53,827 nucleotides of DNA from Saccharopolyspora oryzae. GTDB lineage: Bacteria > Actinomycetota > Actinomycetes > Mycobacteriales > Pseudonocardiaceae. Shown here piece after piece: positions 1-9,140 of this stretch. A program made the position numbers and the translations under genes. The stretch lies in the NCBI RefSeq assembly GCF_027853915.1, contig NZ_JAQGLA010000045.1, positions 1 through 53,827 of the forward strand, given 5' to 3'. The notes under the pieces are model-generated. The model did no database searches. It was not told where the DNA came from and saw only the letters and a program-made list of their open reading frames with translations. The first letter of the stretch is position 1. The number at the start of each line of letters is the position of its first letter.

Positions 1-1
1 C

Positions 2-244
2 TTCGGCTCGCAGATCGGCGTGACCCCGACGCCCGCCGCCATGCTGGTCCGCGACGACCACGCCGTGCACCACCTGGTCCGCGGGAGCGCGCCGGCGCAG
101 GTGCCGGCGGCCGCTGGTTACGCCGACCAATCGCACCTCGCCCACGAGGTCCGCGCGTTCACCGGGGCGACGCCCGCGGTCGCGGCGAACGAGCCGTGGC
201 TGGCCGTCGACGACCCCGCTTGGCCGACATCCGCCGGGATCTGA
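2..244 (+). CDS. AraC-family transcriptional regulator, C-terminal fragment
   Basis: The reading frame is open from the first bases of the window to TGA at 242-244, so only the last 80 residues are present. The segment AAAGYADQSHLAHEVRAFTG followed by ATPA matches the second helix-turn-helix of AraC/XylS regulators, where the GF/GYxDQSHFxRxFKxxxGxTPxxYR pattern is conserved. A DNA-binding role is therefore well supported. The effector domain lies upstream of the window, so the ligand cannot be named. The tail after the HTH is about 20 residues. Confidence 0.8.
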   Translation, partial: FGSQIGVTPTPAAMLVRDDHAVHHLVRGSAPAQVPAAAGYADQSHLAHEVRAFTGATPAVAANEPWLAVDDPAWPTSAGI

Positions 245-389
245 CCGGAACGTCCATAGTGGACCCCGACGAGGCGGGGTGCTCGGCGCTGGCGGGCGGG
301 TGCCCGGCAGCGACGTTTGTGCAGGTCACGGGCTCGATGCTCGGCCGGTTCAGACGGCGTCGGCGAGACCGGTGTGCCACAGTGGCGCT

Positions 390-1856
390 GTGCGTGAGCC
401 CCCACGGCGCCTTCTCTCCAGACCATCGCGGTGGCTGGTAGCGCTGTGGCTTGCGGTCCTCGCGGCGACGGCGACCGTCGTGGTCGTCACCTACGCGCAG
501 CCGGTCGCCAGGTTCGCCGACGACCTCGCCGCCCTGGCCAACGCGGTCGTGGCCGTCATCGCCTACGCCTGGACCGGCTGGCTGCACACCGGTCCGGAAC
601 GGCGCTGGCGGCTGATGATGGCCGCGGGCCTGGGCGGCTGGGCCGTGGCGCACGCGATGTGGACGTGGCATCGCGCGGTGAACGGCGAGGCGGTGGCCGT
701 GCCCGGCCTCGCCAGCGTGCTCTACCTGCTGCTCCCGGCCGGTGTGTTCGCCGCGCTGTTCGTGATCGCCCGGGCCGACCAAGCCACGCTGCGGATCTAC
801 GACACGGCCGATCCGCCGAGAGTCCTGCTGCTCGACGGCCTGATCGTGGTCACCTCGCTCGTCGCCCTCGCCTGCGAGGTCCTCGCGGTGAACTCGAGCA
901 CCGGCGACTCCCCGGCACTGGCGCTGCTGAGCGTCTCCTACACGGTCGGCGACCTCGTGCTGATCGTGCTCGCGCTGCTGATGACCCTCGTCCTGCGCAG
1001 CACCTGGCGCCCCAGGCTGCTCTGGCTGGTGGCCGGCCTGTGCGCGATCGGAGCCAGCGACGTCACCTACGCGCACAGCACGGTCACCGACGCGGCAACA
1101 CCCGCAGCCGCCGAACTCGGCTACATGATCGGCATGGCCCTGCTGCTTCCCGCAGCGCTCGCGCCGCCCCGGCCGGCAACCGCCCGGCGCCGCAGCATGT
1201 CGCTGGCGATGCTCGCGGTGCCCTACGTGCCGCTGGCCGCCGTCCTGGCCATGGTCGTCATCAACGTCGCAGGTGGGAGCCCGTACCCCGACGTCGTCTA
1301 CGTGCTCAGCGTGATCATCGCGCTGGTCGTGGTCCGCCACGTCATCACCCTGCTGCAGCTCTACCGGTCCCACCAGCGGCTGGCCCGGGCGATCCTGCGC
1401 GATCCGCTCACCGGCGTCGCCAACCGGGTGCTGCTGGCCGACGTGCTCGACGAAGCGGTGTCCAGCCCCGAGTTCGAGGAGCGCGGGCTGATCTACGTGG
1501 ACCTCGACGACTTCAAGGCGGTCAACGACCGGCTCGGGCACCGGGCGGGCGACGAGCTCCTGCGCACCACCGCCCAGCGGCTGCGCAGCTGCGTGCGCGA
1601 GGGCGACACGGTCGCGCGCATCGGCGGCGACGAGTTCGTCATCGTCCTCGTGCCGCCGCCGAAGGATCCCGAAGTGCTGATGCAGCGGCTGGCCGACGCC
1701 GTGGCGGAGCCGGTCAGCTTGGTGGGGGAGGACCTGCCGGTGTGGATCACTGCCAGCATCGGCTACCACTGCATCGCCCCAGGTCAGCACCCGAGCGATG
1801 CGCTGGCGCACGCCGACCGCGCGATGTACCGGGACAAGCGCAGCCGGACGGACTGA
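390..1856 (+). CDS. Membrane-bound diguanylate cyclase (GGDEF domain)
   Basis: The product should make cyclic di-GMP from two GTP at the membrane. From GTG 390 it is 488 residues. About eight hydrophobic segments fill the N-terminal 300 residues, beginning RWLVALWLAVLAA, followed by a GGDEF domain from about residue 330. The active-site GGDEF lies at 1623-1637. It is preceded five residues earlier by REGD, which fits the RxxD inhibitory I-site, so product feedback is likely. No EAL or HD-GYP domain follows. The frame is open back to GTG 279, but that extension is Arg/Gly-rich and not membrane-like, so I prefer 390. Neither start has a strong ribosome binding site. Confidence 0.85.
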   Translation: MREPPRRLLSRPSRWLVALWLAVLAATATVVVVTYAQPVARFADDLAALANAVVAVIAYAWTGWLHTGPERRWRLMMAAGLGGWAVAHAMWTWHRAVNGEAVAVPGLASVLYLLLPAGVFAALFVIARADQATLRIYDTADPPRVLLLDGLIVVTSLVALACEVLAVNSSTGDSPALALLSVSYTVGDLVLIVLALLMTLVLRSTWRPRLLWLVAGLCAIGASDVTYAHSTVTDAATPAAAELGYMIGMALLLPAALAPPRPATARRRSMSLAMLAVPYVPLAAVLAMVVINVAGGSPYPDVVYVLSVIIALVVVRHVITLLQLYRSHQRLARAILRDPLTGVANRVLLADVLDEAVSSPEFEERGLIYVDLDDFKAVNDRLGHRAGDELLRTTAQRLRSCVREGDTVARIGGDEFVIVLVPPPKDPEVLMQRLADAVAEPVSLVGEDLPVWITASIGYHCIAPGQHPSDALAHADRAMYRDKRSRTD

Positions 1857-1966
1857 GCGGGCAGTGCCTCGCAGGTCACTTCGCGTGGAGGGCCCAGCGC
1901 GGTTCCCGCGCCTCCTCGATAGCGTGGGCCGGATCGCGATGCTGCTCGACTTGTGAGGATGCGCTG

Positions 1967-4399
1967 GTGACAGACCACGACAGCTCCATGGTCCGCTTGC
2001 GCGGAGTGCGGGTGCACAACCTGCGCGACGTCGACGTCGACTTCCCGCGCGACGCGCTGGTCGCCGTCACCGGCGTCTCCGGATCGGGCAAGTCGTCGCT
2101 GGCGTTCGGAACCGTCTACGCCGAGGCCCAGGCCCGCTACCTCGAATCGGTCGCGCCCTACGCCCGGCGGCTCATCGACCAGGCCGGCGCGCCGGACGCC
2201 CGCGAGATCACCGGCCTGCCGCCCGCCGTCGCGTTCCAGCAGGCCCGCGGCGCGGTCCAGGCCCGGTCCACGGTCGGCACCGTGACCTCGCTGTCGAACT
2301 CCTTGCGGATGCTGTTCTCCCGCGTCGGCACCTATCCCGACGGTGCGCAGCGGCTGGACTCCGACGCCTTCTCCCCGAACACACCGGCCGGCGCGTGCCC
2401 GCACTGCCACGGCCTCGGGCGGATCCACGAGGTCAGCGAGTCCTCGCTGGTGCCCGACCCCGGGCTGTCCATCAACCAGAAGGCGATCGCCGCGTGGCCG
2501 GGCGCCTGGCAGGGCAAGAACTACCGCGACATCCTGGCCACCCTCGGCTACGACGTCGACCGGCCGTGGCGCGAGCTGCCGCAGGCCGAACGGGAGTGGA
2601 TCCTGTTCACCGACGAGCAGCCCGTGGTCACCGTCCACCCCGAGCGCGAGGCGGGCCGCATCCAGCGCCCCTACCAGGGCACGTACCAGAGCGCTCGCCG
2701 ATACGTCCTGCACACCCTGGCCACGACCCAGAGCGCGACGCTGCGCAAGCGCGCGCTGCAGTACGCAGAGGTGCTCCCGTGCCCGGCCTGCAACGGGTCG
2801 GGGCTTCGGCCTGAGGCACTCGCGGTGAAGTTCGCCGGTGCGAACGTCGCGGAGCTCGCCGCGCTCCCGCTCACCGTGCTCGCCGCCAAGCTGCGCCCCG
2901 AGCAGGACGACGAGGTCGCGCGGGTCATCGTCACCGACCTCCTGGCCCGCATCGAAGCGCTGGTCGAACTGGGCCTGGGCTACCTCGCGATGGACCGGAC
3001 GACCCCGACGCTCTCGGCCGGTGAGCTGCAACGACTGCGCCTGGCGGCCACGCTGCGCTCCACGCTCTTCGGCGTCGTCTACGTGCTCGACGAGCCCTCG
3101 GCCGGACTGCACCCCGACGACACCCAGGCGCTGCTGCGCGTGCTGGACCGGATCCGGGAAGCCGGGAACTCGCTGGTCGTCGTCGAGCACGAGCCAGAGG
3201 TCATCCGGCACGCCGACTGGCTGATCGACGTCGGTCCCGGCGCGGGGGAGCACGGCGGGCACGTGCTGCACAGCGGCCCGTTGGCGGGACTGGCGGACGC
3301 CGCGGACTCGGTCACCCGCACCTACCTGCTCGACCCGCCCGCTCCGGCCAGCCGCGACCGGGAGCCGACCGGGCACGTGCGGATGCGCGGCGTCAGCCTG
3401 CACAACCTGGTCGAGACCGACGTCGACGTCCCGCTCGGCGTTTTCACCGCCGTCACCGGGGTTTCCGGTTCGGGCAAGACGACCCTGGTCACCGGTGTGC
3501 TGGCCGCAGCCGTCCGCGACCACCTCGGCGCGTCCGCCCCGGACGACGAGGACGAGCCGCAGGACTCGGCGTCGCGGTACGTTCGCGACATCGCCGGTCT
3601 GGAGGCGATCAAGCGGCTGGTCGAGGTCGACCAGCGCCCCATCGGGCGCACCCCGCGGTCGAACCTGGCGACCTACACCGGCCTGTTCGACGGGGTGCGC
3701 AAGCTGTTCGCCGCCACCGACGAAGCCCGCGAGCGCAAGTACACGGCCGGCCGGTTCTCGTTCAACGTCGACGGCGGGCGCTGCGAGACCTGCCAGGGCG
3801 AGGGAGCGGTGGCCGTCGAGCTGCTGTTCCTGCCCAGCAGCTACTCGCCCTGCCCGGCCTGCCACGGCGCCCGGTACAACCCGGAAACCCTCGAGATCCG
3901 CTACCGCGACAAGTCGATCGCCGACGTGCTCGCCATGACCGTCGACGAAGCCCGGGACTTCTTCGCCGACGTGCCTGCGGTGGCGCGCAGCCTGGACACC
4001 CTCCGCGACGTCGGGCTGTCGTACCTGACCCTCGGCCAACCGGCCACCGAGCTCTCCGGTGGCGAGGCGCAGCGGATCAAGCTGGCGGCGGAACTGCAGC
4101 GGACCCGCCGCGGCAGAACCCTGTTCGTCCTCGACGAACCCACCACCGGCCTGCACCCGGCCGACGTGGACGTGCTGATGCGCCTGCTGCACGCGCTGGT
4201 CGACGCGGGCAACACGGTGGTGGTGATCGAGCACGACATGTCCGTCGTGGCGGGCGCGGACCACGTCATCGACCTCGGACCGGGTGGCGGGGACGAAGGC
4301 GGCTCGGTGGTGGCCGCCGGTGCTCCGGCGGACGTGGCGCGCGCCGATTCCAGCCGCACCGCGCCGTACCTCCGCGAGCTGCTCGAAAACCCGCTCTGA
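1967..4399 (+). CDS. UvrA-like ABC ATPase (short, drug-resistance type)
   Basis: An 810-residue twin-ABC protein of the UvrA family. Walker A motifs GVSGSGKSS (about residue 36) and GVSGSGKTT (about 500) are present, as are signatures LSAGELQRLRLA and LSGGEAQRIKLA. Zinc-module cysteines appear as CPHCHG, CPACNG and CETCQG...CPACHG. Canonical UvrA is about 950 residues. The shorter form resembles class II UvrA-like proteins such as DrrC-type daunorubicin-resistance factors, which are thought to act on DNA-bound drug. No uvrB or uvrC is nearby. GTG 1967 follows GAGGA at 1955-1959. The frame is open far upstream, but only residues from here align with the family. Confidence 0.85.
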   Translation: MTDHDSSMVRLRGVRVHNLRDVDVDFPRDALVAVTGVSGSGKSSLAFGTVYAEAQARYLESVAPYARRLIDQAGAPDAREITGLPPAVAFQQARGAVQARSTVGTVTSLSNSLRMLFSRVGTYPDGAQRLDSDAFSPNTPAGACPHCHGLGRIHEVSESSLVPDPGLSINQKAIAAWPGAWQGKNYRDILATLGYDVDRPWRELPQAEREWILFTDEQPVVTVHPEREAGRIQRPYQGTYQSARRYVLHTLATTQSATLRKRALQYAEVLPCPACNGSGLRPEALAVKFAGANVAELAALPLTVLAAKLRPEQDDEVARVIVTDLLARIEALVELGLGYLAMDRTTPTLSAGELQRLRLAATLRSTLFGVVYVLDEPSAGLHPDDTQALLRVLDRIREAGNSLVVVEHEPEVIRHADWLIDVGPGAGEHGGHVLHSGPLAGLADAADSVTRTYLLDPPAPASRDREPTGHVRMRGVSLHNLVETDVDVPLGVFTAVTGVSGSGKTTLVTGVLAAAVRDHLGASAPDDEDEPQDSASRYVRDIAGLEAIKRLVEVDQRPIGRTPRSNLATYTGLFDGVRKLFAATDEARERKYTAGRFSFNVDGGRCETCQGEGAVAVELLFLPSSYSPCPACHGARYNPETLEIRYRDKSIADVLAMTVDEARDFFADVPAVARSLDTLRDVGLSYLTLGQPATELSGGEAQRIKLAAELQRTRRGRTLFVLDEPTTGLHPADVDVLMRLLHALVDAGNTVVVIEHDMSVVAGADHVIDLGPGGGDEGGSVVAAGAPADVARADSSRTAPYLRELLENPL

Positions 4400-4471
4400 G
4401 GAAGCGAAAACCTCCAGGAAGCCCGACTTCTCCCAGCTGGGGAAGGCATTTCCGGCTACCCGGAGGTGCGA

Positions 4472-5551
4472 TCAGTGCTTGCGGAAGACGAGGAACAGGA
4501 CCACCAGGGCGATCAGCGCGGCGACCACCGCGAGCGCGATCTTCACCTTGCTCCACGGGCGTTCGCCCTGGATCTCGCCGGTGCGGCCGTTGATCAGGAT
4601 CTGCCAGCTCTTGCCCGCGTACATGTAGGTCGCGACCCAGATCGGCAGCAGCATCAGCTTGAACGTGACGTTGGTGAAGTTGGTGTTCACGTGGTCGACG
4701 CGCTGCGCGTCGCCGCCGATGTCGCGCCGGCAGTCCTCGTTGATCACCTTCGACATCCGCGACTTGGCCTCGCCGAGCCCGTTCTCGGGTTCCACGTCGT
4801 AGCGCAGCGCGTAGTAACCGGCCAGGTACTGCTGCTGGAAGGGCTGGGCCTCGGGCAGCGGCCACGGCGCGAGGTCGTCCACCTTGTCGACCGGCAGCGC
4901 CATGCTGGCAGGTACTAAGACGTCGTCGAACGCGCGGGACACTTGTCCGCTCACGTTGTACCAGCGGGTCCGGCGCTCCGTCCGGGTGTTGCCGTTGCTG
5001 TCCCGCGTGGTGACGTAGTAGTGCACGCCCCGCTGGCCGCGGTAGTGGGAGAAGGTGGCCGAGTCGTAGGTCCAGTGCGGCACGTAGGTGCCCTTGGTCG
5101 ACTCGGCGTTGACCACCTTCTTGAACGAGTTCGGCGCGAACCACCGCGACGACACCCATTTGCCCAAGGACGTCCGGATGCCGTTGTGGTCCACCGCGAA
5201 CGGCAGCACGCCCTCGGGGATGATCTGCCCGGTGGCGTTGGGGTCCAGCACCAGCGGTGAACCGCAGAACTGGCACAGGCCCGCGGTCGCGGTGGTCTGC
5301 GTCTGCGCGGAGCAGCGCTGGCAGACCAGCGTGTACGGGGCGAGCTGGCCGACCGGTTTGCGGGGCAGCGAGCCCAGCTCCTCGATCGCGATCTCCCGGA
5401 TCTGCTGGCCGCTGGCCTGGATCTCCTGCCGGAACCCGCAGTAGGGGCACTGCAGCACGTTCGTGCCGGGCGAGAACTCGAGGCGGGCACCGCAGCCACC
5501 GCAGGGATAGGTGGCCGACGCGGCAGGGCTTCCGCCGTGCGGGTTGGACAT
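4472..5551 (-). CDS. Zinc-ribbon membrane protein paired with the SPFH protein
   Basis: A 359-residue protein with two N-terminal zinc ribbons (CGGCG...CPYCG and CQRCS...CQFCG), a long middle region without a family I can name, and a single C-terminal membrane helix (KIALAVVAALIALVVLFLVF) ending in RKH. The C-terminal helix suggests a tail-anchored cytosolic protein. ATG 5551 follows GGAGGGGA. It begins 16 bases after the SPFH gene ends, so the two are one operon. This pairing of a TFIIB-type zinc ribbon with an SPFH protein recurs in actinobacteria and suggests joint work in membrane-domain organisation. That role is inference. Confidence 0.75.
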   Translation of the reverse strand: MSNPHGGSPAASATYPCGGCGARLEFSPGTNVLQCPYCGFRQEIQASGQQIREIAIEELGSLPRKPVGQLAPYTLVCQRCSAQTQTTATAGLCQFCGSPLVLDPNATGQIIPEGVLPFAVDHNGIRTSLGKWVSSRWFAPNSFKKVVNAESTKGTYVPHWTYDSATFSHYRGQRGVHYYVTTRDSNGNTRTERRTRWYNVSGQVSRAFDDVLVPASMALPVDKVDDLAPWPLPEAQPFQQQYLAGYYALRYDVEPENGLGEAKSRMSKVINEDCRRDIGGDAQRVDHVNTNFTNVTFKLMLLPIWVATYMYAGKSWQILINGRTGEIQGERPWSKVKIALAVVAALIALVVLFLVFRKH

Positions 5552-5567
5552 CGGGTCCCCTCCGGGG

Positions 5568-6674
5568 TCAGGCTTGCGGCGGCAGCGGCGGCGGCACCTG
5601 GCCGAACAGGGAGTTGAGCTCCGGAACCTGGCGCGCGGCCGTCCACGACGGCATGCCCTGCTTCCACACCAGGGTGTCCGCGGTCAGCGTGCCGCTGGAG
5701 ATCTGCCGGCCCAGCGCCGAGAAGTCGAACGGGCCGAGCTGCTGGCCGTTCGCACCGAGGTACCACTGGTCCTGCTGTGGCAGCGGCGGAGGACCGGCCG
5801 GTGCGCTCTGCTGCGGCGCGGGCTGGTGAGCGGCGGCCGCGGCCTGCTGGCCGAGCGCCATGCCCATCCCCATGCCCATGCCGGCACCGGCGCCGCCGTC
5901 GTTCTGCGCGGCCTTCTCCATCGCGTTGGCGGCCTGGAACTGCGAGTACTGGTTGAGATCGCCCGCGATGCCCATCTGGGTCCGCTTGTCGATCATCGCC
6001 TCGACCTCGGGCGGCACCGAGACGTTCTCGATGATGAACCGCGAGATCTCGATGCCCAGCGGGCGCAGCTCCAGGTTCAGCGCGTTGGCGATCCGCTCGC
6101 CGATCTGCCCCTGCTGGGTGACCAGGTCGAGCATCGGCACGCCGGAAGCGGCCAGCGCGGGCCCGAGCTTGCCGATGATCATCTGCCGGAGGTGCTCGGA
6201 GACCTCCTCGGTGCGGAACGCCGGGTCGGTTCCGGCGAGTTCGCGCAGCAGCGCCACCGGCTCGATCACCCGCAGCGCGTACCCGCCGAAGGCCCGCAGC
6301 CGGACCATGCCGAACTCCGGGTCGCGCACGATGACCGGGTTCTGGGTGCCCCACTTGAGGTCGGTGAACTGCCGGGTGTTGACGAAGTACACCTCGGCCT
6401 TGAACGGCGAGTTGAAGCCGTACTTCCAGCCCTTGATGGTGGACAGGACCGGCATGTTCTGCGTGTCGAGCGTGTACATGCCGGGCGGGAAGGCGTCGGC
6501 GACCTGCCCCTCGTTGACGAAGACGGCCGCCTGCGACTCGCGCACGGTCAGCTTGGCGCCCATCTTGATCTCGTTCTCGTGGCGGGGAAACCGCCAGACG
6601 ATGGTGTCGCGACTGTCATCGGTCCAATCGATGATGTCGATGAACTCGCCGCGGATCTTGTCGAACAAACCCAC
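5568..6674 (-). CDS. SPFH-domain protein with C-terminal GYF_2 domain
   Basis: A 368-residue protein. Residues from about 20 to 230 form an SPFH (stomatin/prohibitin/flotillin-like) domain of the YdjI or so-called virion-core type, recognisable from its MGLFDKI start and the WGTQNPVIVRDPEFGMVRLRA stretch. An Ala/Gly/Met-rich linker (GAGAGMGMGMGMALG) follows. The C-terminus, about residues 303-355, reads QWYLGANGQQLGPFDFSALG, a GYF_2 domain of the kind that binds proline-rich peptides. GTG 6674 has GGGGG upstream. SPFH proteins oligomerise on membranes. It is first in a two-gene operon with the zinc-ribbon gene. Confidence 0.85.
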   Translation of the reverse strand: MGLFDKIRGEFIDIIDWTDDSRDTIVWRFPRHENEIKMGAKLTVRESQAAVFVNEGQVADAFPPGMYTLDTQNMPVLSTIKGWKYGFNSPFKAEVYFVNTRQFTDLKWGTQNPVIVRDPEFGMVRLRAFGGYALRVIEPVALLRELAGTDPAFRTEEVSEHLRQMIIGKLGPALAASGVPMLDLVTQQGQIGERIANALNLELRPLGIEISRFIIENVSVPPEVEAMIDKRTQMGIAGDLNQYSQFQAANAMEKAAQNDGGAGAGMGMGMGMALGQQAAAAAHQPAPQQSAPAGPPPLPQQDQWYLGANGQQLGPFDFSALGRQISSGTLTADTLVWKQGMPSWTAARQVPELNSLFGQVPPPLPPQA

Positions 6675-6843
6675 CGTGGAACCCCCGCCGACTACTAGGA
6701 CTGCGACGGAGACGTTAGCAAACCGATCACCCGACCAACCGCGACTTCGACCGGACCACCCAGCTCAATCTCCTATGCCCCTGGTCACAGCGCTTTTCGC
6801 GATGCTAGGTGAGCAGCAGGCCGAACGACCGCCCCGACGTGCG

Positions 6844-7854
6844 TCATCCACTTCCCGGGGCGACGCGGAATTCCAGTGCTGTGCGACCTTCGGCCACCGG
6901 GCTCCAGCTGCGGAGTTCGAGCCCGGAAGCGGTTGCCAGGTCGGTCAGCTCGTCCGCGGTTCTCTCCCGACCGCCGAAGCACATCAACATGAACAGGTCT
7001 ATCGCCGTGTCGGAGCCCTTTCCGCGGATCGGTTCGATGACGACCACCGTTCCGCCGGGGGCGGCGGCCCGGCGGCATCCGATCAAGATCTTGCGGGCGT
7101 GCTCGTCGTCCCAGTCGTGCAGGACGTCGGACAGCAGGTAGATGTCGGCGCCTTCGGGAAGCGGGTCGAAGAAGCTGCCGGGGACAGCGCTCGCCCGATC
7201 GGCGAGTCCGGCCGCCGCGAATCGGTCGGTTGCTGCGGCGGCGGTCGGAGCCAGGTCCAAGACCTGGCCGCGAACCTCGGGATGGGCGCGCAGGACCGCT
7301 GAGAGCACGGTTCCGTCACCGCCGCCGACGTCGAGGACCCGGGCGAATCGGCTCCAGTCGAAGCGCTCGGCGATCTGCCCCGCCTGCACCTGGAACCGCC
7401 AGTTCATCTGGGCGTCGAAGGAACGCCGCAGCTCTGGCTCGGCGTCGAGGTCCGCCCAGAAGTCGCGTCCGTACCGGTGCGGATAGGCGGGCGACCCGGT
7501 GGTGATCGTCCCGAGCAGTTCGACGAAAGCGAGATCTGCTCGTCCACCAGCGCTGTTGATGTCGAGCAGGGGCTTGATCCCTTCCGAGGAGTCCTCGCTC
7601 ATCTGGGCGCCGAGTTCTGTCGGCCGGTAGCGACCGGACGCGTCGTCGAGGGCGAAGACTCCGACCGCGACCACGTGATCGAGCAGGCATCGGAGAGCCG
7701 GCGTGGACGTCGCGGTCTCGGCGGCGAGTTGTTCCGCTGTCGCTCCTGCACTGCCCGCGTGCTCCACCAGGCTGAGGGTCGCGGCCACGCGGATGGCCAT
7801 GGGAGTGGCCAAATCGGCCATGGCCCGGAGGGACGGTGTCGTCGGCAGATCCAC
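6844..7854 (-). CDS. SAM-dependent O-methyltransferase (methyltransferase_2 family)
   Basis: A 336-residue enzyme of the acetylserotonin/carminomycin O-methyltransferase type. The N-terminal 100 residues form a winged-helix dimerisation domain (MAIRVAATLSLVEHAG...TPALRCLLDHVVAVGVF). The SAM site is VLDVGGGDGTVLSAVL. The catalytic-base region is LSDVLHDWDDEHARKIL, where His is the usual general base. In antibiotic pathways such enzymes methylate phenolic hydroxyls, but no polyketide or other biosynthetic genes lie nearby, so the substrate is unknown. The GTG start has no ribosome binding site and may be leaderless. ATG 7821 is an alternative. Confidence 0.85.
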   Translation of the reverse strand: MDLPTTPSLRAMADLATPMAIRVAATLSLVEHAGSAGATAEQLAAETATSTPALRCLLDHVVAVGVFALDDASGRYRPTELGAQMSEDSSEGIKPLLDINSAGGRADLAFVELLGTITTGSPAYPHRYGRDFWADLDAEPELRRSFDAQMNWRFQVQAGQIAERFDWSRFARVLDVGGGDGTVLSAVLRAHPEVRGQVLDLAPTAAAATDRFAAAGLADRASAVPGSFFDPLPEGADIYLLSDVLHDWDDEHARKILIGCRRAAAPGGTVVVIEPIRGKGSDTAIDLFMLMCFGGRERTADELTDLATASGLELRSWSPVAEGRTALEFRVAPGSG

Positions 7855-7975
7855 GGTTCAAGGCTATCTGCGCAGGGGAGACGTCTGGTGGTGGTCGGAG
7901 TGCGCCGGTCGTGGGCAACCTGATCGGTTCTGCGGGCGTCTTGTGGGGGTACGGATCGTCTGCTGAGGGGTTTTG

Positions 7976-9064
7976 ATGGCGAGGAGCGGAGTTGTGCTGG
8001 CCGCGGCGGTGGTTTCCGTCGTGGGTGTGGCTGGGACGGCGGTGGCCGACGGCGCTTGGCACCGGGAGGAGTTCCCGGGGCGGCCCGACATGGCGTCCTA
8101 CGTGAGCACCGTGTCCAGTGGGGGAGGCTCGACCTGGGCTTTCGGCAGCTACAACGAGCCGGGGTCGCCGATGTCGATCAACGCGCAGGGTTTCCGGCGG
8201 GAGGAGAGCGGGCGTTGGGCGGAGGTGGGGATTCCGAACATCGGCCAGGTCGTGTCCTCCGCCGCGACCGGTCCGGACGACGCTTGGGTGGTCAGCCAGT
8301 TCACCAAGGTCAGCGCAGGCCGAACGGTGCACTGGGACGGCAGGGCGTGGACCGAGGTTCCGGTGGAGGTGCCGGACGCACCCCGCGTCTCGCCCCGCGA
8401 CGTCGCAGCCGTCGGGCCCGACGTCTGGATGATCGGGAGCGCCTACCGGGACGGTGAGAACCCGTTGTCCCGGAGCTTCGCCGCGCGTTGGGTCGACGGT
8501 GCTTGGCAGACCGCTGCGCTGCCGCCCGAGACCGACGAGCAGGGGTTCGACAGCATCGGCGGTGCGGCGCCGGACGACCTGTGGATGGCCGGGAGGACCG
8601 TCGGGCGGCCCGAACAGCTCGTTTCGATGCACTGGGACGGCGTGCAGTGGAGCCACGTCCCGGTTCCACCGTTGGACACATCGGACTCCGACTACCTCAC
8701 CGTGCACGACGTCGCGGCCTACCGGCCGAACGACGTCTGGCTCTCGGCCACCCAGACGCCCTACGACACTCCCGATGCCAGCCAGCCGGTCTTGATGCAC
8801 TGGGACGGGGCGCAGTGGAGCCGGCAGGACCCGCCGGTTCCGGTCAGCAAGCTCGGCAAGCTCGTGCTGGCCGGTGGCGCCCTGTGGAACCTCTCGCCCG
8901 ACGCGCTGCTGCGCTACGACGGGACATCGTGGCAGCAGGTCGAAGGACCGCAGGACGGTTCCCTCATCAACGGGGCCGAACTCCCGGACGGGCGCCTGGT
9001 CGGCACCGGCAGCAACGGTGATTCGTACCGGCCCCAGCCGTTCGCCGTGGTGCAGAGCCGCTGA
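7976..9064 (+). CDS. Secreted repeat protein, probably a beta-propeller
   Basis: A 362-residue exported protein with a clean signal peptide (MARSGVVLAAAVVSVVGVAG then AVADGA, an AxA-type cleavage site). The mature part repeats short units of the kind DxWxxG (DDAWVV, DVWMIG, DLWMAG, DVWLSA), each followed by an HWDG motif (VHWDGRAW, MHWDGVQW, MHWDGAQW). That pattern suggests blades of a beta-propeller. No enzymatic motif is visible and I do not recognise a specific family. ATG 7976 lies 5 bases after GAGGGG. It is divergent from the methyltransferase. Confidence 0.7.
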   Translation: MARSGVVLAAAVVSVVGVAGTAVADGAWHREEFPGRPDMASYVSTVSSGGGSTWAFGSYNEPGSPMSINAQGFRREESGRWAEVGIPNIGQVVSSAATGPDDAWVVSQFTKVSAGRTVHWDGRAWTEVPVEVPDAPRVSPRDVAAVGPDVWMIGSAYRDGENPLSRSFAARWVDGAWQTAALPPETDEQGFDSIGGAAPDDLWMAGRTVGRPEQLVSMHWDGVQWSHVPVPPLDTSDSDYLTVHDVAAYRPNDVWLSATQTPYDTPDASQPVLMHWDGAQWSRQDPPVPVSKLGKLVLAGGALWNLSPDALLRYDGTSWQQVEGPQDGSLINGAELPDGRLVGTGSNGDSYRPQPFAVVQSR

Positions 9065-9069
9065 CCGGT

Positions 9070-9108
9070 CGACGCCGAGGGCCGCGGGAAACCCGGTCCT
9101 CGGCGTCG
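9070..9108. terminator. Bidirectional hairpin terminator
   Basis: CGACGCCGAGG (9070-9080) pairs perfectly with CCTCGGCGTCG (9098-9108). The loop holds a further CGGG-AAA-CCCG stem. It lies between the stop codons of two convergent genes, so it can serve both. Confidence 0.7.
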
Positions 9109-9140
9109 AATCTCGACGACGATCGACTCGACGGCGCCGC

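Noticed and set aside
159..1811. 550-residue frame on the minus strand opposite the diguanylate cyclase
   Set aside because: Its residues are Arg/His/Gly-rich without any motif, and the opposite strand encodes a clear GGDEF protein. It is a high-GC shadow frame.
1784..4264. 826-residue minus-strand frame opposite the UvrA-like gene
   Set aside because: No recognisable domain; the plus strand carries both Walker motifs and both ABC signatures.
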